The translations under genes were made by a program, and so were the position numbers. A DNA stretch of 64,000 bases, taken from Peptostreptococcus russellii (GTDB lineage Bacteria; Bacillota; Clostridia; Peptostreptococcales; Peptostreptococcaceae). The notes under the pieces were generated by a model. That model saw nothing but the letters and a program-made list of their open reading frames with translations, was not told the DNA's origin and made no database searches. Positions 27,186 through 37,097 of the stretch are shown here, piece after piece (position 1 is the first letter of the stretch; each line of letters starts with the position of its first letter). Where the stretch lies: assembly GCF_003012055.1 (NCBI RefSeq), contig NZ_JYGE01000007.1:186001-250000 (forward strand), read 5' to 3'.

Positions 27186-28001
27186 ATGAATAAGTTTAAA
27201 AATATTTTGATAAAGGCAATTATAATAGTGTCGCTAGCAACAATAGTACTGCCTATTGTAGTAATGTTTATATGGTCCTTTACAAATAATTATAGATGGC
27301 CAGATATATTGCCTTCAAATTTTGGTTTGAGAGGATGGAAATATGTCTTTTTGAATAATTCTAGGATTTTAAATTCTTTGAAAAATTCCGTATTTATATC
27401 TACTATGACTACTATAATTACCGTATTAATTTCTATACCTTGTGCCAAAGCATTGGCTTTTAATGAATTTAAGGGGAAAAAAATAGTTGGATACATTGTA
27501 TATTCTCCAATAATAATTCCGGCAGTATCTATTGGAATGGGCTTAAATATACAGTTTATAAAATTAGGTCTAGCTAGAACATACTTGGGGGTAATTCTTG
27601 TAAGTATAGTTCCATGTATACCATATGCTGTTAATATGATTAAAGATGTATTTTTAATTACTGGAAGGGGATACATAGATCAGGCGTATATACTAGGTGC
27701 TGGCAGACTAAATACGATAAGGTTTATAGTATTACCGATGATTATGCCAGGGATAATTTCTGCAGCAATAATGTGTTATATAGTTTCATTTAGTCAGTAT
27801 TTCTTGGTATATTTAATAGGCGGAGGAAGGATTATTACATTTACTATGGATATGTTTCCCTTTATACAATCTGCTGACAGAATGATGGGATCTGTATATG
27901 GAGTAATATTTTTAGTGACTACAATTTTTCTTTTATTTATTATGGAAGCATTTTTAAAGAGAATTTATAAAAAAGAATTAGATGATTATATGTTTATATA
28001 G
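27186..28001 (+). CDS. ABC transporter permease 2 (YnjC-like, C-terminal half)
   Basis: 271 residues, about six membrane spans, with the EAA-type loop AYILGAGRLNTIRFIVLPMIMPG near residues 160-185. It should pair with the preceding permease as a heterodimer. A GAAAGGCAGATTGAG string precedes the ATG, so its ribosome site is weaker than the neighbours'. It ends 18 bases before the ATPase start. Confidence 0.88.
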   Translation: MNKFKNILIKAIIIVSLATIVLPIVVMFIWSFTNNYRWPDILPSNFGLRGWKYVFLNNSRILNSLKNSVFISTMTTIITVLISIPCAKALAFNEFKGKKIVGYIVYSPIIIPAVSIGMGLNIQFIKLGLARTYLGVILVSIVPCIPYAVNMIKDVFLITGRGYIDQAYILGAGRLNTIRFIVLPMIMPGIISAAIMCYIVSFSQYFLVYLIGGGRIITFTMDMFPFIQSADRMMGSVYGVIFLVTTIFLLFIMEAFLKRIYKKELDDYMFI

Positions 28002-28019
28002 CAGTTGAAGGAGAAAATA

Positions 28020-29177
28020 GTGTATAAGTTAGAGATGAAGGGAATAAATAAAAGTTTTAGAAATAATAAAGTATTAAAAAATATGAAGCTATCTTTATTT
28101 GAAGGTGAAAGATTAAGCATATTAGGACCATCTGGATGTGGAAAGAGCACAATGTTGGGAATAATGGCAGGAATTGTGGATGATTTTGAAGGGGAAATAC
28201 TTTTAGATGGAAGAGATATAAGCAATCTTGCTAGTAACAAAAGAAATATAGTCATTGTAAGTCAAGAAAATCTCTTATTTCCGCATATGAATGTATATGA
28301 TAATATAGGATTTGGTCTTAAAATTAGAAAAAAGGATAAAAAATTTATAGAAGAAAAAGTTAAGATCTTGCTTGAAGAGATTAAATTAGTTGGCTATGAG
28401 AATAAAAAAGTAAGTAAACTTTCAGGTGGAGAAAAACAAAGAGTAGCATTGGCTAGAGCATTGGCTGTAGAACCAGAGCTCTTGCTTTTAGATGAAGCTT
28501 ATTCAAGTCTAGATACACATTTAAGAGAAAAAATGAGAGAGTTGACAATAAGGCTTCAAGAAAAACATAATATTACAACAATATTAGTGACTCATGATAA
28601 GCAAGAGGCACTTCTTTTTAGCGATAGAGTTGGAGTTATGCTAGATGGAGAAATAAAACAAATCGATACTCCTCAAAAGATTTATGAAAAACCAAATAAT
28701 TTTGATATTGCTAGTTTTATGTTAGACGATAACTTTATAGAAATTGAAGGCAAGAAGCTTTTTATTAAGCCAGAAGAAATAAAAATACTTGAAAGTGATA
28801 AAAAAGAAGATTTGGATTTGCTAGAAAAAAAACAAAAGTTCATAGAGTCAAGAGAAGAAAAAAATAGTGAAATCAACAACTCTATCAGAATAAATTATAT
28901 AGATGCTATATTAGAAAGTTCGAATTATTCAGGGGTGAGTGTAAAACATATTGTAAAAGTAAATAAAAGAGATTTATATCCATTTATTGATAAAGAAGAT
29001 TCTTTGCTTTTTTCTAATAATAGAAAAATAGACTTTCCTATAAAAGAATTAATTGAAGAAGAAAATAGGGATTTTGAAGAGGAATTTATAAGTCTTAAAG
29101 TAGAAGATTTTTCAAAGAAAACATATGAAAAAGGTGATAGCATAGTGTTGAAGATAGAAAATTTTATTATCTATTAA
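28020..29177 (+). CDS. ABC transporter ATP-binding protein
   Basis: 385 residues. The ATPase domain (about 1-225) has GPSGCGKST, Q-loop VSQENLLFP, signature LSGGEKQR, Walker B LLLLDEAYSSLD and H-loop VTHDK. The Walker B aspartate-glutamate pair is followed by AYSSLD rather than the usual PTSALD or PFSALD. A long C-terminal region (about 225-385) is poorly conserved and probably TOBE-like; E. coli YnjD lacks such an extension. The GTG at 28020 is six bases after AAGGAG and is preferred; the TTG at 28005 overlaps the ribosome site. It closes the importer operon. Confidence 0.88.
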   Translation: MYKLEMKGINKSFRNNKVLKNMKLSLFEGERLSILGPSGCGKSTMLGIMAGIVDDFEGEILLDGRDISNLASNKRNIVIVSQENLLFPHMNVYDNIGFGLKIRKKDKKFIEEKVKILLEEIKLVGYENKKVSKLSGGEKQRVALARALAVEPELLLLDEAYSSLDTHLREKMRELTIRLQEKHNITTILVTHDKQEALLFSDRVGVMLDGEIKQIDTPQKIYEKPNNFDIASFMLDDNFIEIEGKKLFIKPEEIKILESDKKEDLDLLEKKQKFIESREEKNSEINNSIRINYIDAILESSNYSGVSVKHIVKVNKRDLYPFIDKEDSLLFSNNRKIDFPIKELIEEENRDFEEEFISLKVEDFSKKTYEKGDSIVLKIENFIIY

Positions 29178-29996
29178 TGAAATAAAAAATTAGATTATAT
29201 CCGATTTATAATAATATCTATATTTATACCAAAGTAAAAATGAAAAGTAGTATTGATTTTGAATTTAGATTTATTGATAAAATTAAAGGTTAGCTTCTAT
29301 GTGATTTATAATAATATCAATATTTATTTATATTGAAGAAAAGCCATAGCTAAATGGATAGCGGTATTGATTTTAAATTTAAACTTTAATGAAATGAAGG
29401 AAAGCTCTATCTTATTTGATGAGAAAAGCTGTGTTTATCTCTCTAAAATGATAAAAATTATAAAATAAAAGAGAAATATACTAGCAAAAAATATGAAAAT
29501 ACAAATAAAAAAGTATAATGATATAAAGAATTCATTCCCAAAGTTAAAAAGTATGCTTTATATTATTAAAAAAATAAGCTTTTAAAGTAGAAAAAAGGCA
29601 TAAATATATAGATTACAGGATAATTTTAAAATATAATATGTTAATTAGAAACTTTGTGGAGATTTATGTATAAATAATATATAATATATAGGGGAATACG
29701 TTACTAAAAGAAATTTAATTTTACATTTAAATAAAACTTTGGCGTATTTGAGGCTATAAAATTTTGATATATTAAATTTTAGGATATGCTTGTGTATTTT
29801 AGATTTTATATGGAGTCTAAGCAATTCAGGAGAAGAAAATTTCATCTGGAATTTGGAAAGAAACTTGTTATAAATATAAATAGCTAGATAGATTAATTTT
29901 CATATAAATACACAACTATAAATATAAAATAATTATCAGGATACAAAATATAAGCCTATATGATAGATAGGTGTTTATACATAGAAAGGTGTAAAA
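29178..29996. other. 819-base spacer with diverged duplication
   Basis: AT-rich with no supported gene. GATTTATAATAATATC occurs at 29202-29217 and 29302-29317, and the flanking TATTGATTTT occurs at 29251 and 29365, so a stretch of about 100 bases was duplicated and diverged. It separates the importer ATPase from the nucleoside hydrolase, so co-transcription of the two is uncertain. No terminator is obvious. Confidence 0.55.
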
Positions 29997-30998
29997 ATGA
30001 AAAAAGTAATATTTGATTGCGATAATACAATGGGTATAGACAATAGAGATATCGATGATGGTCTAGCCCTTCTTTATCTTATCAATAATCCAGACGTAGA
30101 ACTTTTGGGAGTGACTTGTACTTATGGAAATGAGAAACTAGATTATGTTTATAATCAAACGCTTGACCTAGTAAAAGAAATAGGGGCAGATATAAACGTA
30201 TATAAGGGTAGGGGCGGATACACTATGCACGATTATTACGCTTCAAAATATGAAAATAATACAAATATGGAAAAAGAAGAAGTTAAAAAAAATGATGCAG
30301 CCAATTTTATAGTATCAATGGTAAACAAGTATCCAGGTGAAGTAGATATTCTAGCAACTGGATCGATGCAAAATTTATTAGATGCTGGGATAATTGACAC
30401 TAGTGTAATAGCACATACAAGACAAGTGGTTTTAATGGGAGGAATTACAGAAGCTCTTAAGTTTGGGGATAAAACAATGAAGGAATTGAATTTTTCAGTT
30501 TGCCCAGAGGGAGCTTTTGAAGTTTTAACACAGTATTCAAATGTTTCTGTTCTAACAGGAAATAACTGTATGGATGTAGAATTTTCCTTTGATGAATTAA
30601 ATGACTTGAAGAATAAATTTGCTGTAAAAAATCATAATCTTAAAAATGAGTTTCTTATTAAAAAAATAGAAAAATGGATGAATGAGTTCAAAAATGAATA
30701 CAATCAAGATTCTATAGTTCTCTGGGATGTAATAGCTGCAATCTATCTTACAAATCCAGAGTTATTTGACGAGCAATTTGTTGGAATAAAGTCAAAACTA
30801 AGTGACTTTAATAATGGTTTTATAAATATTGCTGAAAGAAGAATAGAAAACAAAAGAATAACTAGTGAAGATATATTTAAGATGATAGAAACACAAGAGA
30901 ATTCTTTTGAAGAGCTGAGAAGTAATGTAATAAATATACCTACTGCTATTGATTCAGCTATTATTAATAAAAAAATGATTGAAGTAGTTCATGGTTAA
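29997..30998 (+). CDS. Nucleoside hydrolase, variant IUNH family
   Basis: 333 residues of the inosine/uridine-preferring nucleoside hydrolase fold, which cleaves N-ribosides to base and ribose using a bound Ca2+. The canonical DxDPGxDDA loop is stretched to DCDNTMGIDNRDIDDG (residues 7-22), about seven residues longer between the first and second metal-binding aspartates. The following LLGVTCTYGN, the VVLMGG strand and a C-terminal LWDVIAA (the HDPxA position, with His replaced by Trp) fit the family. The histidine that activates the purine leaving group in that motif is therefore missing. An unusual nucleoside, or a thiamin-like or queuosine-like substrate, is plausible. GAAAGGTG precedes the ATG. 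Confidence 0.85.
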   Translation: MKKVIFDCDNTMGIDNRDIDDGLALLYLINNPDVELLGVTCTYGNEKLDYVYNQTLDLVKEIGADINVYKGRGGYTMHDYYASKYENNTNMEKEEVKKNDAANFIVSMVNKYPGEVDILATGSMQNLLDAGIIDTSVIAHTRQVVLMGGITEALKFGDKTMKELNFSVCPEGAFEVLTQYSNVSVLTGNNCMDVEFSFDELNDLKNKFAVKNHNLKNEFLIKKIEKWMNEFKNEYNQDSIVLWDVIAAIYLTNPELFDEQFVGIKSKLSDFNNGFINIAERRIENKRITSEDIFKMIETQENSFEELRSNVINIPTAIDSAIINKKMIEVVHG

Positions 30999-31107
30999 TA
31001 AAAGAAGATAAAAATTGATTTACAAAAATAAATAGCGAAAAAACTAAAGATATTTAGTTATTGTCATATATTTTTTTGCTTGAGATATAAATTATATAAT
31101 ATAGATA

Positions 31108-31136
31108 TTGCAAACTTAATATTTTTATTATATAAT
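31108..31136 (+). promoter_or_regulatory. Promoter of the T-box/valS unit
   Basis: TTGCAA (31108-31113), 17-base spacer, TATAAT (31131-31136), about 30 bases before the T-box leader. Confidence 0.78.
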
Positions 31137-31165
31137 CTATACATTGAACAAGTTTAAATTTAAAG

Positions 31166-31393
31166 ACTCAGACAAAGAGGAGTAAATTTACAGGATTTCC
31201 CAGAGAGAAAATCAAAGGTGTGAGATTTTCAATGAATGTATTTTGAAGGTAGCTTTGTAGTTTGTCGCATGAAGTGTTGATGTGTAGTGCGATACGGTTA
31301 GTTTCGTTAAAGACTTCAAAGAGCCAGACTTGTCTGGAATTAAGGTGGTAACGCGAGCTTTTCGTCCTTTGTGGATGAAAGGCTCTTTTTTAT
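31166..31393 (+). ncRNA. T-box riboswitch of valS, GTA specifier
   Basis: Canonical leader. AGAGAG-type stem I text occurs near 31203, with the distal loop around AAAGGTGTGAGATTTTC. The specifier triplet GTA (Val) at 31238-31240 follows GAAT and precedes TTTTGAAGG. The T-box TGGTAACGCGA is at 31346-31356, and a terminator stem starting GAGCTTTTCGTCC is closed by GGATGAAAGGCTC and followed by a T run. The GTA specifier agrees with the valS gene downstream: uncharged tRNA-Val should stabilise the antiterminator. Confidence 0.93.
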
Positions 31394-31490
31394 TACAAAT
31401 ATCTTTATATTTAAATTTATAAAAATTTCAAAGAAAATAATATTAGTGAATATTATATGATATTTAAGAGTATTTTAAAAGGAGGAAATT

Positions 31491-34145
31491 ATGGAAAGAA
31501 ATTTACCTAAAAATTATGATCCAAAGGATTTCGAGGACAGACTGTATCAGGAGTGGCAAGACAATGATTGCTTTAAGTCAGAAGTAAACAAAGACAAAGA
31601 ATCATTTACAATAGTAATGCCTCCTCCAAATATCACAGGTCAGCTTCATATGGGGCATGCACTAGATGATACATTACAGGATATATTAATTAGATGGAAA
31701 AGAATGGATGGATTTGAGGCTCTTTGGATACCTGGAACAGACCATGCATCAATTGCTACAGAAGTAAAGGTAGTAGATAGAATAAAGAGTGAAACTGGAA
31801 AGACTAAGTATGAAGTAGGAAGAGAAGAATTTTTAAGACGTGCTTGGGACTGGAAAGATGAATTCGGTGGTAAGATAGTAAATCAGGTTAAAAAGCTTGG
31901 TGCATCATGTGACTGGGATAAGGAAAGATTTACAATGGATGAAGGCTGCAACAAGGCAGTAACTAAGTTCTTTGTAGAACTTTACAAGGAAGGTCATATA
32001 TACAGAGGAAACAGAATAATAAACTGGTGTCCAGATTGTAAGACTACACTTTCTGATGCAGAGGTAGAGCACGAGGATCAAGAAGGAAACTTCTGGCACA
32101 TTAAGTATCCTATCAAGGATAGTGATGAATTTTTAGAAATTGCTACAACTAGACCAGAAACAATGCTAGGAGATACAGGTATAGCTGTGCATCCAGAAGA
32201 TGAAAGATATACTCATCTTGTAGGTAAGACTGCAATACTTCCTTTAGTAGGTAGAGAATTAATAATAGTAGCAGATGATTATGTTGAAAAAGATTTTGGA
32301 ACTGGTGCTGTAAAGATGACTCCAGCCCATGATCCTAATGACTTTGAAGTAGGAAAAAGACATAATCTTGAAGAAATAAATGTAATGAATGATGATGCTA
32401 CTATGAATTCTTTAGCTGGCAAGTATGAAGGTATGGATAGATATGAGTGTAGAAAAGCAATAGTAGAAGACTTAAAAGAAGAAGGCTACTTAATGCACAT
32501 CAAAAAGCATGATCACGCAGTAGGTACTTGCTATAGATGTCACTCAGTTGTAGAGCCTAGATTATCACTTCAGTGGTTCGTAAAGATGGATGAGCTAGCA
32601 AAGCCTGCAATAGATTTATTAAAGGAAAATGAACTTGAATTTGTTCCTGATAAATTTGATAAGACATATCTTCAGTGGCTTGAAAACATCAGAGACTGGT
32701 GTATATCAAGACAGCTATGGTGGGGACATCAGATACCAGCATATTATTGCCAAGACTGTGGAGAAATAATGGTATCAGAAGAAGCTCCTACTCACTGTAG
32801 CAAGTGTAACTCTACAAACATAGAACAAGATGAAGACGTTTTAGATACTTGGTTTTCATCAGGACTGTGGCCTTTTGAAACTCTTGGATGGCCAGAAAAA
32901 ACTGAAGAGTTAGATTACTATTATCCAACAAGCGTTTTGGTAACAGGCTATGACATAATATTCTTCTGGGTAGTAAGAATGACATTTAGTGCAATGTTCT
33001 GTATGAATGAAAAGCCATTTAGCCATGTATTGGTTCATGGACTAGTAAGAGATGCAGAAGGTAGAAAGATGTCAAAATCTCTAGGAAATGGTATAGATCC
33101 ACTGGAAGTAATAGATCAGTATGGAGCAGATGCTCTTAGATTTACTCTTGCAACAGGAAACTCACCAGGAAATGATATGAGATTCTATACAGAAAGAGTA
33201 GAGTTCGCTCGTAACTTCAATAATAAATTATGGAATGCATCTAGATTTGTATTTATGAATCTAGAAGATGAGTCTCTACTAGAGAATTTAACAAGAGAAG
33301 CTGTGCAAAAAGATTTCACTCTTGCAGATAAGTGGATAATATCTAGAGCTAATGGGGTTGTAAAAGAAGTAACTCATAATATGGATAAGTTTGAACTTGG
33401 AATGGCACTACAAAAGGCATATGAATTTACTTGGTCAGAATACTGTGACTGGTATATAGAAATGGTAAAACCAAGATTATACGGAGAAGATAGAGATGCA
33501 AAAAGAGCAGCTCTTTATACTCTAACTTATGTTCTTGAAAAGATATTAAAGCTTCTTCATCCATTTATACCGTTTATCACAGAGGAAATATACTCATATC
33601 TTCCAACAGTAGAAGGCTATATTATAAGAGCAGAATATCCACATTATGATGAAAAAGATGATATGCAATTAGAAGAAGAAAAAATGAACTTAATAATGGA
33701 TGGTATAAGAAGTGTAAGAAATGTAAGAACTGAAATGAATGTACCGCCATCAAAGAAAGCAAAGACAATAATAGTTCCTACTGATGAAAAAAGAGAAGCT
33801 ATGGAAGATGGAAAAGAATACTTTAAATCTCTTGCATCAGCTTCAGATGTTGAAATCAAAGATGATAAGACAGGAATACCTGAAGATGCTGTGTCAGTAG
33901 TTATAGATGGAGTTGAGATATTTATACCACTTGATGAACTAGTTGACTTTGAAAAGGAAAAAGAAAGACTAAATAAAGAAAAGAAAAAGGCAATCTCTGA
34001 AATTAAGAGAGTTGAAGGTAAGCTAAATAACCCTGGTTTTATGAATAAGGCACCAGATAAGTTGATTGAAGAGGAAAAGCAAAAGAAAGAAAAGTTTGAA
34101 GAAATGTTAAAAACAATCGAGGAAAGACTAGCTAAATTCAACTAA
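31491..34145 (+). CDS. valS: Valyl-tRNA synthetase
   Basis: 884 residues, normal for bacterial ValRS. The class I signatures are [13 protein letters not shown] (HMGH at about 47-50) and [11 protein letters not shown] (about 523-533). An editing (CP1) domain lies between; a zinc-ribbon-like CQDCGE...CSKCN near 415-440 and the anticodon-binding region follow. The last 65 residues form the ValRS tRNA-binding coiled coil ([15 protein letters not shown]). The T-box leader with a GTA specifier confirms amino-acid identity. Strong Shine-Dalgarno AAAGGAGG; a terminator follows at 34202. Confidence 0.97.
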   Translation: MERNLPKNYDPKDFEDRLYQEWQDNDCFKSEVNKDKESFTIVMPPPNITGQLHMGHALDDTLQDILIRWKRMDGFEALWIPGTDHASIATEVKVVDRIKSETGKTKYEVGREEFLRRAWDWKDEFGGKIVNQVKKLGASCDWDKERFTMDEGCNKAVTKFFVELYKEGHIYRGNRIINWCPDCKTTLSDAEVEHEDQEGNFWHIKYPIKDSDEFLEIATTRPETMLGDTGIAVHPEDERYTHLVGKTAILPLVGRELIIVADDYVEKDFGTGAVKMTPAHDPNDFEVGKRHNLEEINVMNDDATMNSLAGKYEGMDRYECRKAIVEDLKEEGYLMHIKKHDHAVGTCYRCHSVVEPRLSLQWFVKMDELAKPAIDLLKENELEFVPDKFDKTYLQWLENIRDWCISRQLWWGHQIPAYYCQDCGEIMVSEEAPTHCSKCNSTNIEQDEDVLDTWFSSGLWPFETLGWPEKTEELDYYYPTSVLVTGYDIIFFWVVRMTFSAMFCMNEKPFSHVLVHGLVRDAEGRKMSKSLGNGIDPLEVIDQYGADALRFTLATGNSPGNDMRFYTERVEFARNFNNKLWNASRFVFMNLEDESLLENLTREAVQKDFTLADKWIISRANGVVKEVTHNMDKFELGMALQKAYEFTWSEYCDWYIEMVKPRLYGEDRDAKRAALYTLTYVLEKILKLLHPFIPFITEEIYSYLPTVEGYIIRAEYPHYDEKDDMQLEEEKMNLIMDGIRSVRNVRTEMNVPPSKKAKTIIVPTDEKREAMEDGKEYFKSLASASDVEIKDDKTGIPEDAVSVVIDGVEIFIPLDELVDFEKEKERLNKEKKKAISEIKRVEGKLNNPGFMNKAPDKLIEEEKQKKEKFEEMLKTIEERLAKFN

Positions 34146-34201
34146 TATTTTATAAAAAATAGAGATATATTAAAATCTAGATAATAATATATAAGAAAAT
34201 G

Positions 34202-34238
34202 AAAAAAAGCACTGCTATGTAAATGGCGGTGCTTTTTT
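34202..34238 (+). terminator. Terminator of valS
   Basis: AAAAAAGCACTGC pairs with GCGGTGCTTTTTT (one G-U) over a ten-base loop. Confidence 0.87.
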
Positions 34239-34354
34239 AATTTTAAAATATAAAGACTAGATATTTTATAGTTACTTTCAAGTAGCTTTATAAACTATGT
34301 AAAGAATATAAGAATTTATATTAATAATTAAAAATATAAAAATGTAATATATAC

Positions 34355-34383
34355 TTGACAAAGAGACGATTATAAATTACTAT
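34355..34383 (+). promoter_or_regulatory. Promoter of the membrane protein / Xre pair
   Basis: TTGACA (34355-34360), 17-base spacer, TACTAT (34378-34383), 70 bases before the first start codon. Confidence 0.65.
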
Positions 34384-34453
34384 ATAGAATATAGATTTGA
34401 GTATTAAGTAAAAATATACTTAAATTAATTACTATAATAAGCGGAGGTATAGT

Positions 34454-34993
34454 ATGGAACATAATAATGCTTTTAATATGGGAATCTTTTTAGGGGTATT
34501 GATAGTTACAGTCCTAGGTCTAATCTATAAAAAGAAATTCTCAAAGGGAGAAGTTAAAAAATATGATGAACGTCAGGAATTAATCAGAGGTAGAGCATAT
34601 AAGCACGGATTTAAGTCGATGGTAATTAGTATTTTATTATTACTTTTTGCAGAATTTTTAGTTGGAAGAGCTTTTTTAGATAAGTGGGTCTATTCATTAA
34701 TAATTATAATTGTAGGTTCTTGTGTTTTTGCAGTGTATACAATTGTATTTGATGCATATTTTTATATATCTATGAATAGAAAAAAGTATATAAGAGTATT
34801 GGTCATTGCAACAGTAATAAATATTATTTGTGCGATACTTATGGTATTTTCAGGTGGATTAGTTGTAAATGGTATGCTGACAATAAAGTCAATAAATATA
34901 TTTGTTGTATTGATGTTACTAGTTGTTATGTTTGCAGTTAATTTTAGAGCAAAAATTGATGATCAACTATCTAAGAGAGAGGATGAAGATTAG
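34454..34993 (+). CDS. Small integral membrane protein paired with Xre regulator
   Basis: 179 residues with about five hydrophobic segments and a cytosolic loop containing KYDERQELIRGRAYKHGF (about 35-53). A 'DERQ' loop of this kind recurs in Firmicute membrane proteins encoded next to short Xre regulators; the function is unknown. Its stop overlaps the regulator start by one base, so they are co-translated. A plausible role is sensing the membrane state for the regulator or responding to it, which is inference. A CGGAGGT site precedes the ATG. Confidence 0.75.
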   Translation: MEHNNAFNMGIFLGVLIVTVLGLIYKKKFSKGEVKKYDERQELIRGRAYKHGFKSMVISILLLLFAEFLVGRAFLDKWVYSLIIIIVGSCVFAVYTIVFDAYFYISMNRKKYIRVLVIATVINIICAILMVFSGGLVVNGMLTIKSINIFVVLMLLVVMFAVNFRAKIDDQLSKREDED

Positions 34994-35190
34994 TGAAAAA
35001 TCTAAAGATGAAATCGGCTAGAGCGGCTAAAGATTTATCTCAAAAAGAGCTAGCAGACTTGGTAGGAGTATCTAGACAGACAATTATTGCCATAGAAAAG
35101 GGCGATTATAATCCTACAATCAATCTTTGTGTATCTATATGTAAAGTTTTGGATAAGACTCTTGATGAACTATTTTGGATAGAAAGTTAG
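34993..35190 (+). CDS. Xre-family transcriptional regulator
   Basis: 65 residues, consisting almost entirely of a helix-turn-helix: KDLSQKELADLVGVSRQTIIAIEKGDYNPTIN shows both helices and the conserved arginine/threonine turn. It starts with a GTG overlapping the last base of the membrane protein gene. These minimal Xre proteins are typically dimeric repressors of their own operon. A bidirectional terminator follows. Confidence 0.9.
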   Translation: MKNLKMKSARAAKDLSQKELADLVGVSRQTIIAIEKGDYNPTINLCVSICKVLDKTLDELFWIES

Positions 35191-35246
35191 TATAGAGTGA
35201 ATATATTAAGATGCAATTTTAAATAAAGTTAAATAAGATTATTTAA

Positions 35247-35279
35247 AAAGGGTTGCCAATAAATTGGCAACCATTTTGT
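35247..35279. terminator. Bidirectional terminator
   Basis: GGTTGCCAAT and ATTGGCAACC are perfect arms, with A-rich sequence before and a T-rich tail after in either direction. It serves the Xre gene and the convergent pepD. Confidence 0.87.
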
Positions 35280-35306
35280 TTATAACTATATTATTTTATT
35301 ACTTTA

Positions 35307-36737
35307 TTACTTTAAGTTAGCAAGTAAGCTCTTTGTAAATTCCCAAACTCTTTGAACAGATGATATACTCATATTTTCCTTAGGAGTATGAGCATCTCTT
35401 ATCTGAGGTCCGTAACTTAACATATCAGTGTTTGGAAGTATACCCTTTAATAGTCCACATTCAAGTCCTGCATGTATTGAATGAACCTTAGGTTCTTCAC
35501 CGTACTGCTTAACAAAAGTTTCAATAGCAATATCTCTTAACTTTGAATCAGCTTCATACTGCCAAGCTGGATAAGCTGCATATTCTCTAGAAGTAGCACC
35601 AAATCTGTTTGCTATTATAGCAAGCTGATCTAATATTTCTCTTAGAGAGCTAGTAGAAGCAGAACGAACAGAAGTTATAAGCTTAAGCTTTCCATCTTCT
35701 TCTGCTATTATAGCGTTATTTAGAGATGTCTGAACAAGGTTTTCTATATCCTTACTCATATACTGAACTCCATCAGGAAGAGCCATTAAGAATTCTATAA
35801 TATCATTACTTAAATTCTTTTCATAAGCATCCTTTGCTTCAGTTTCCTTTACAGCTATTGTAAGACCTGGATCTTCAACTCTATATTCTTCCTTTAAGTC
35901 AGCAATCATAGAATTGATAGTTTCTTCTATTTTTGTAAAATCATCAGTAAAGAATACAGCCTTTGCATAGCTAGGAACAGCATTATGCTTGATTCCACCT
36001 TCTATAGAAGCTAGTACTACATCATTTTTTATAGCATTTAATATTCTTGTAGCCATCTTTATAGCATTTGCTCTTTGCTTGTGTATTTCTCCACCTGAGT
36101 GACCGCCCTTAAGACCAGAAACAACTATTTCATAAGCTTTTCCACTAGCAGATTCTCTCTTTACATCGAAAGTCATATCAATGTTAGAACCACCTGAACA
36201 GCTTACCAAAAATTCCTTCTCTTCTTCAGTATCAATGTTTAATAAACGTGTACCAGTAAGGTGTTCAGCAGTTAGAGCCATAGCGCCATCCATACCAGTT
36301 TCTTCGTTTGTTGTAACCAATAATTCTAGTGGAGGATGTGGAATATCGTCAGCGTCTAATATCGCTAGTCCGTAAGCAACTGCAATACCGTCATCTCCAC
36401 CTAGTGTAGTGTTGTTAGCTGTCATTATGTCGCCGTTAACTACCATTTCTATAGGATCTGTGTCAAAGTTGTGATCAGAATCATCAGTCTTTACACAAAC
36501 CATATCCATATGCCCCTGAATTATTAAAGTTTCAGAGTTTTCATATCCTGGAGTACCTGGCTTCTTTATTATTACATTTAAGATATCATCCTGATAAACT
36601 TCAAGCCCTCTATCTTTTGCAAATTTAACTAAGAAATCACTTACTTCTTTTTCATTTCCTGAACTTCTTGGGTGCTGGTTTATTTCATAAAACCACTTAA
36701 AAACTTCCTTAGGTTCAAGATTGCTAATATTGTTCAT
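35307..36737 (-). CDS. pepD: Aminoacyl-histidine dipeptidase (PepD)
   Basis: 476-residue M20 metallopeptidase (Xaa-His dipeptidase, carnosinase type). Zinc ligands are seen in GHMDMV, in LGGDDGIAVA (bridging Asp), and in TNEETGMDGA with the catalytic Glu-Glu; the dimerisation lid domain lies in the middle. It degrades dipeptides in the cytosol, which suits a peptide-fermenting anaerobe. GGAGG precedes the ATG on the minus strand. A small palindrome (AAGATT/AATCTT, 36761-36779) lies in its leader. It is transcribed alone. Confidence 0.93.
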   Translation of the reverse strand: MNNISNLEPKEVFKWFYEINQHPRSSGNEKEVSDFLVKFAKDRGLEVYQDDILNVIIKKPGTPGYENSETLIIQGHMDMVCVKTDDSDHNFDTDPIEMVVNGDIMTANNTTLGGDDGIAVAYGLAILDADDIPHPPLELLVTTNEETGMDGAMALTAEHLTGTRLLNIDTEEEKEFLVSCSGGSNIDMTFDVKRESASGKAYEIVVSGLKGGHSGGEIHKQRANAIKMATRILNAIKNDVVLASIEGGIKHNAVPSYAKAVFFTDDFTKIEETINSMIADLKEEYRVEDPGLTIAVKETEAKDAYEKNLSNDIIEFLMALPDGVQYMSKDIENLVQTSLNNAIIAEEDGKLKLITSVRSASTSSLREILDQLAIIANRFGATSREYAAYPAWQYEADSKLRDIAIETFVKQYGEEPKVHSIHAGLECGLLKGILPNTDMLSYGPQIRDAHTPKENMSISSVQRVWEFTKSLLANLK

Positions 36738-37097
36738 TTTCCAAACCTCCTAAAATAAATAAGATTAAAAAAATCTTAATACTGTATAGCCAAAAAAATT
36801 AAGGCTTTATTTTATAAATAAGGATCAAAATATACTTTGTCCCTTATTTATCATACAATATTTGTGCAAAAATTACAATAATATTGAATTAATTTATTAT
36901 TATTTTAATTGCATCTTTTTTATAAAATGCTATATAAAAATAATATTGATTTATATTATATATTTACAAAAAAAAGAAAAGAATAAATCTATACAAATAA
37001 AAAAATAAAAAATTATGAGTGTTTATTGTTAAAACTATTTTAAATATTCTTAGATTTTTTCTTAATTCTATAAAATGTATGTTTATAAACATACAAC
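36738..37097. other. Spacer pepD / gntR with two palindromes
   Basis: AAATAAGG/CCTTATTT with an inner CAAA/TTTG pairing (36813-36856) may end the gntR transcript, though no T run follows. A perfect 20-bp palindrome at 37076-37095 starts two bases beyond the gntR stop. The rest is AT-rich with no gene. Confidence 0.5.
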
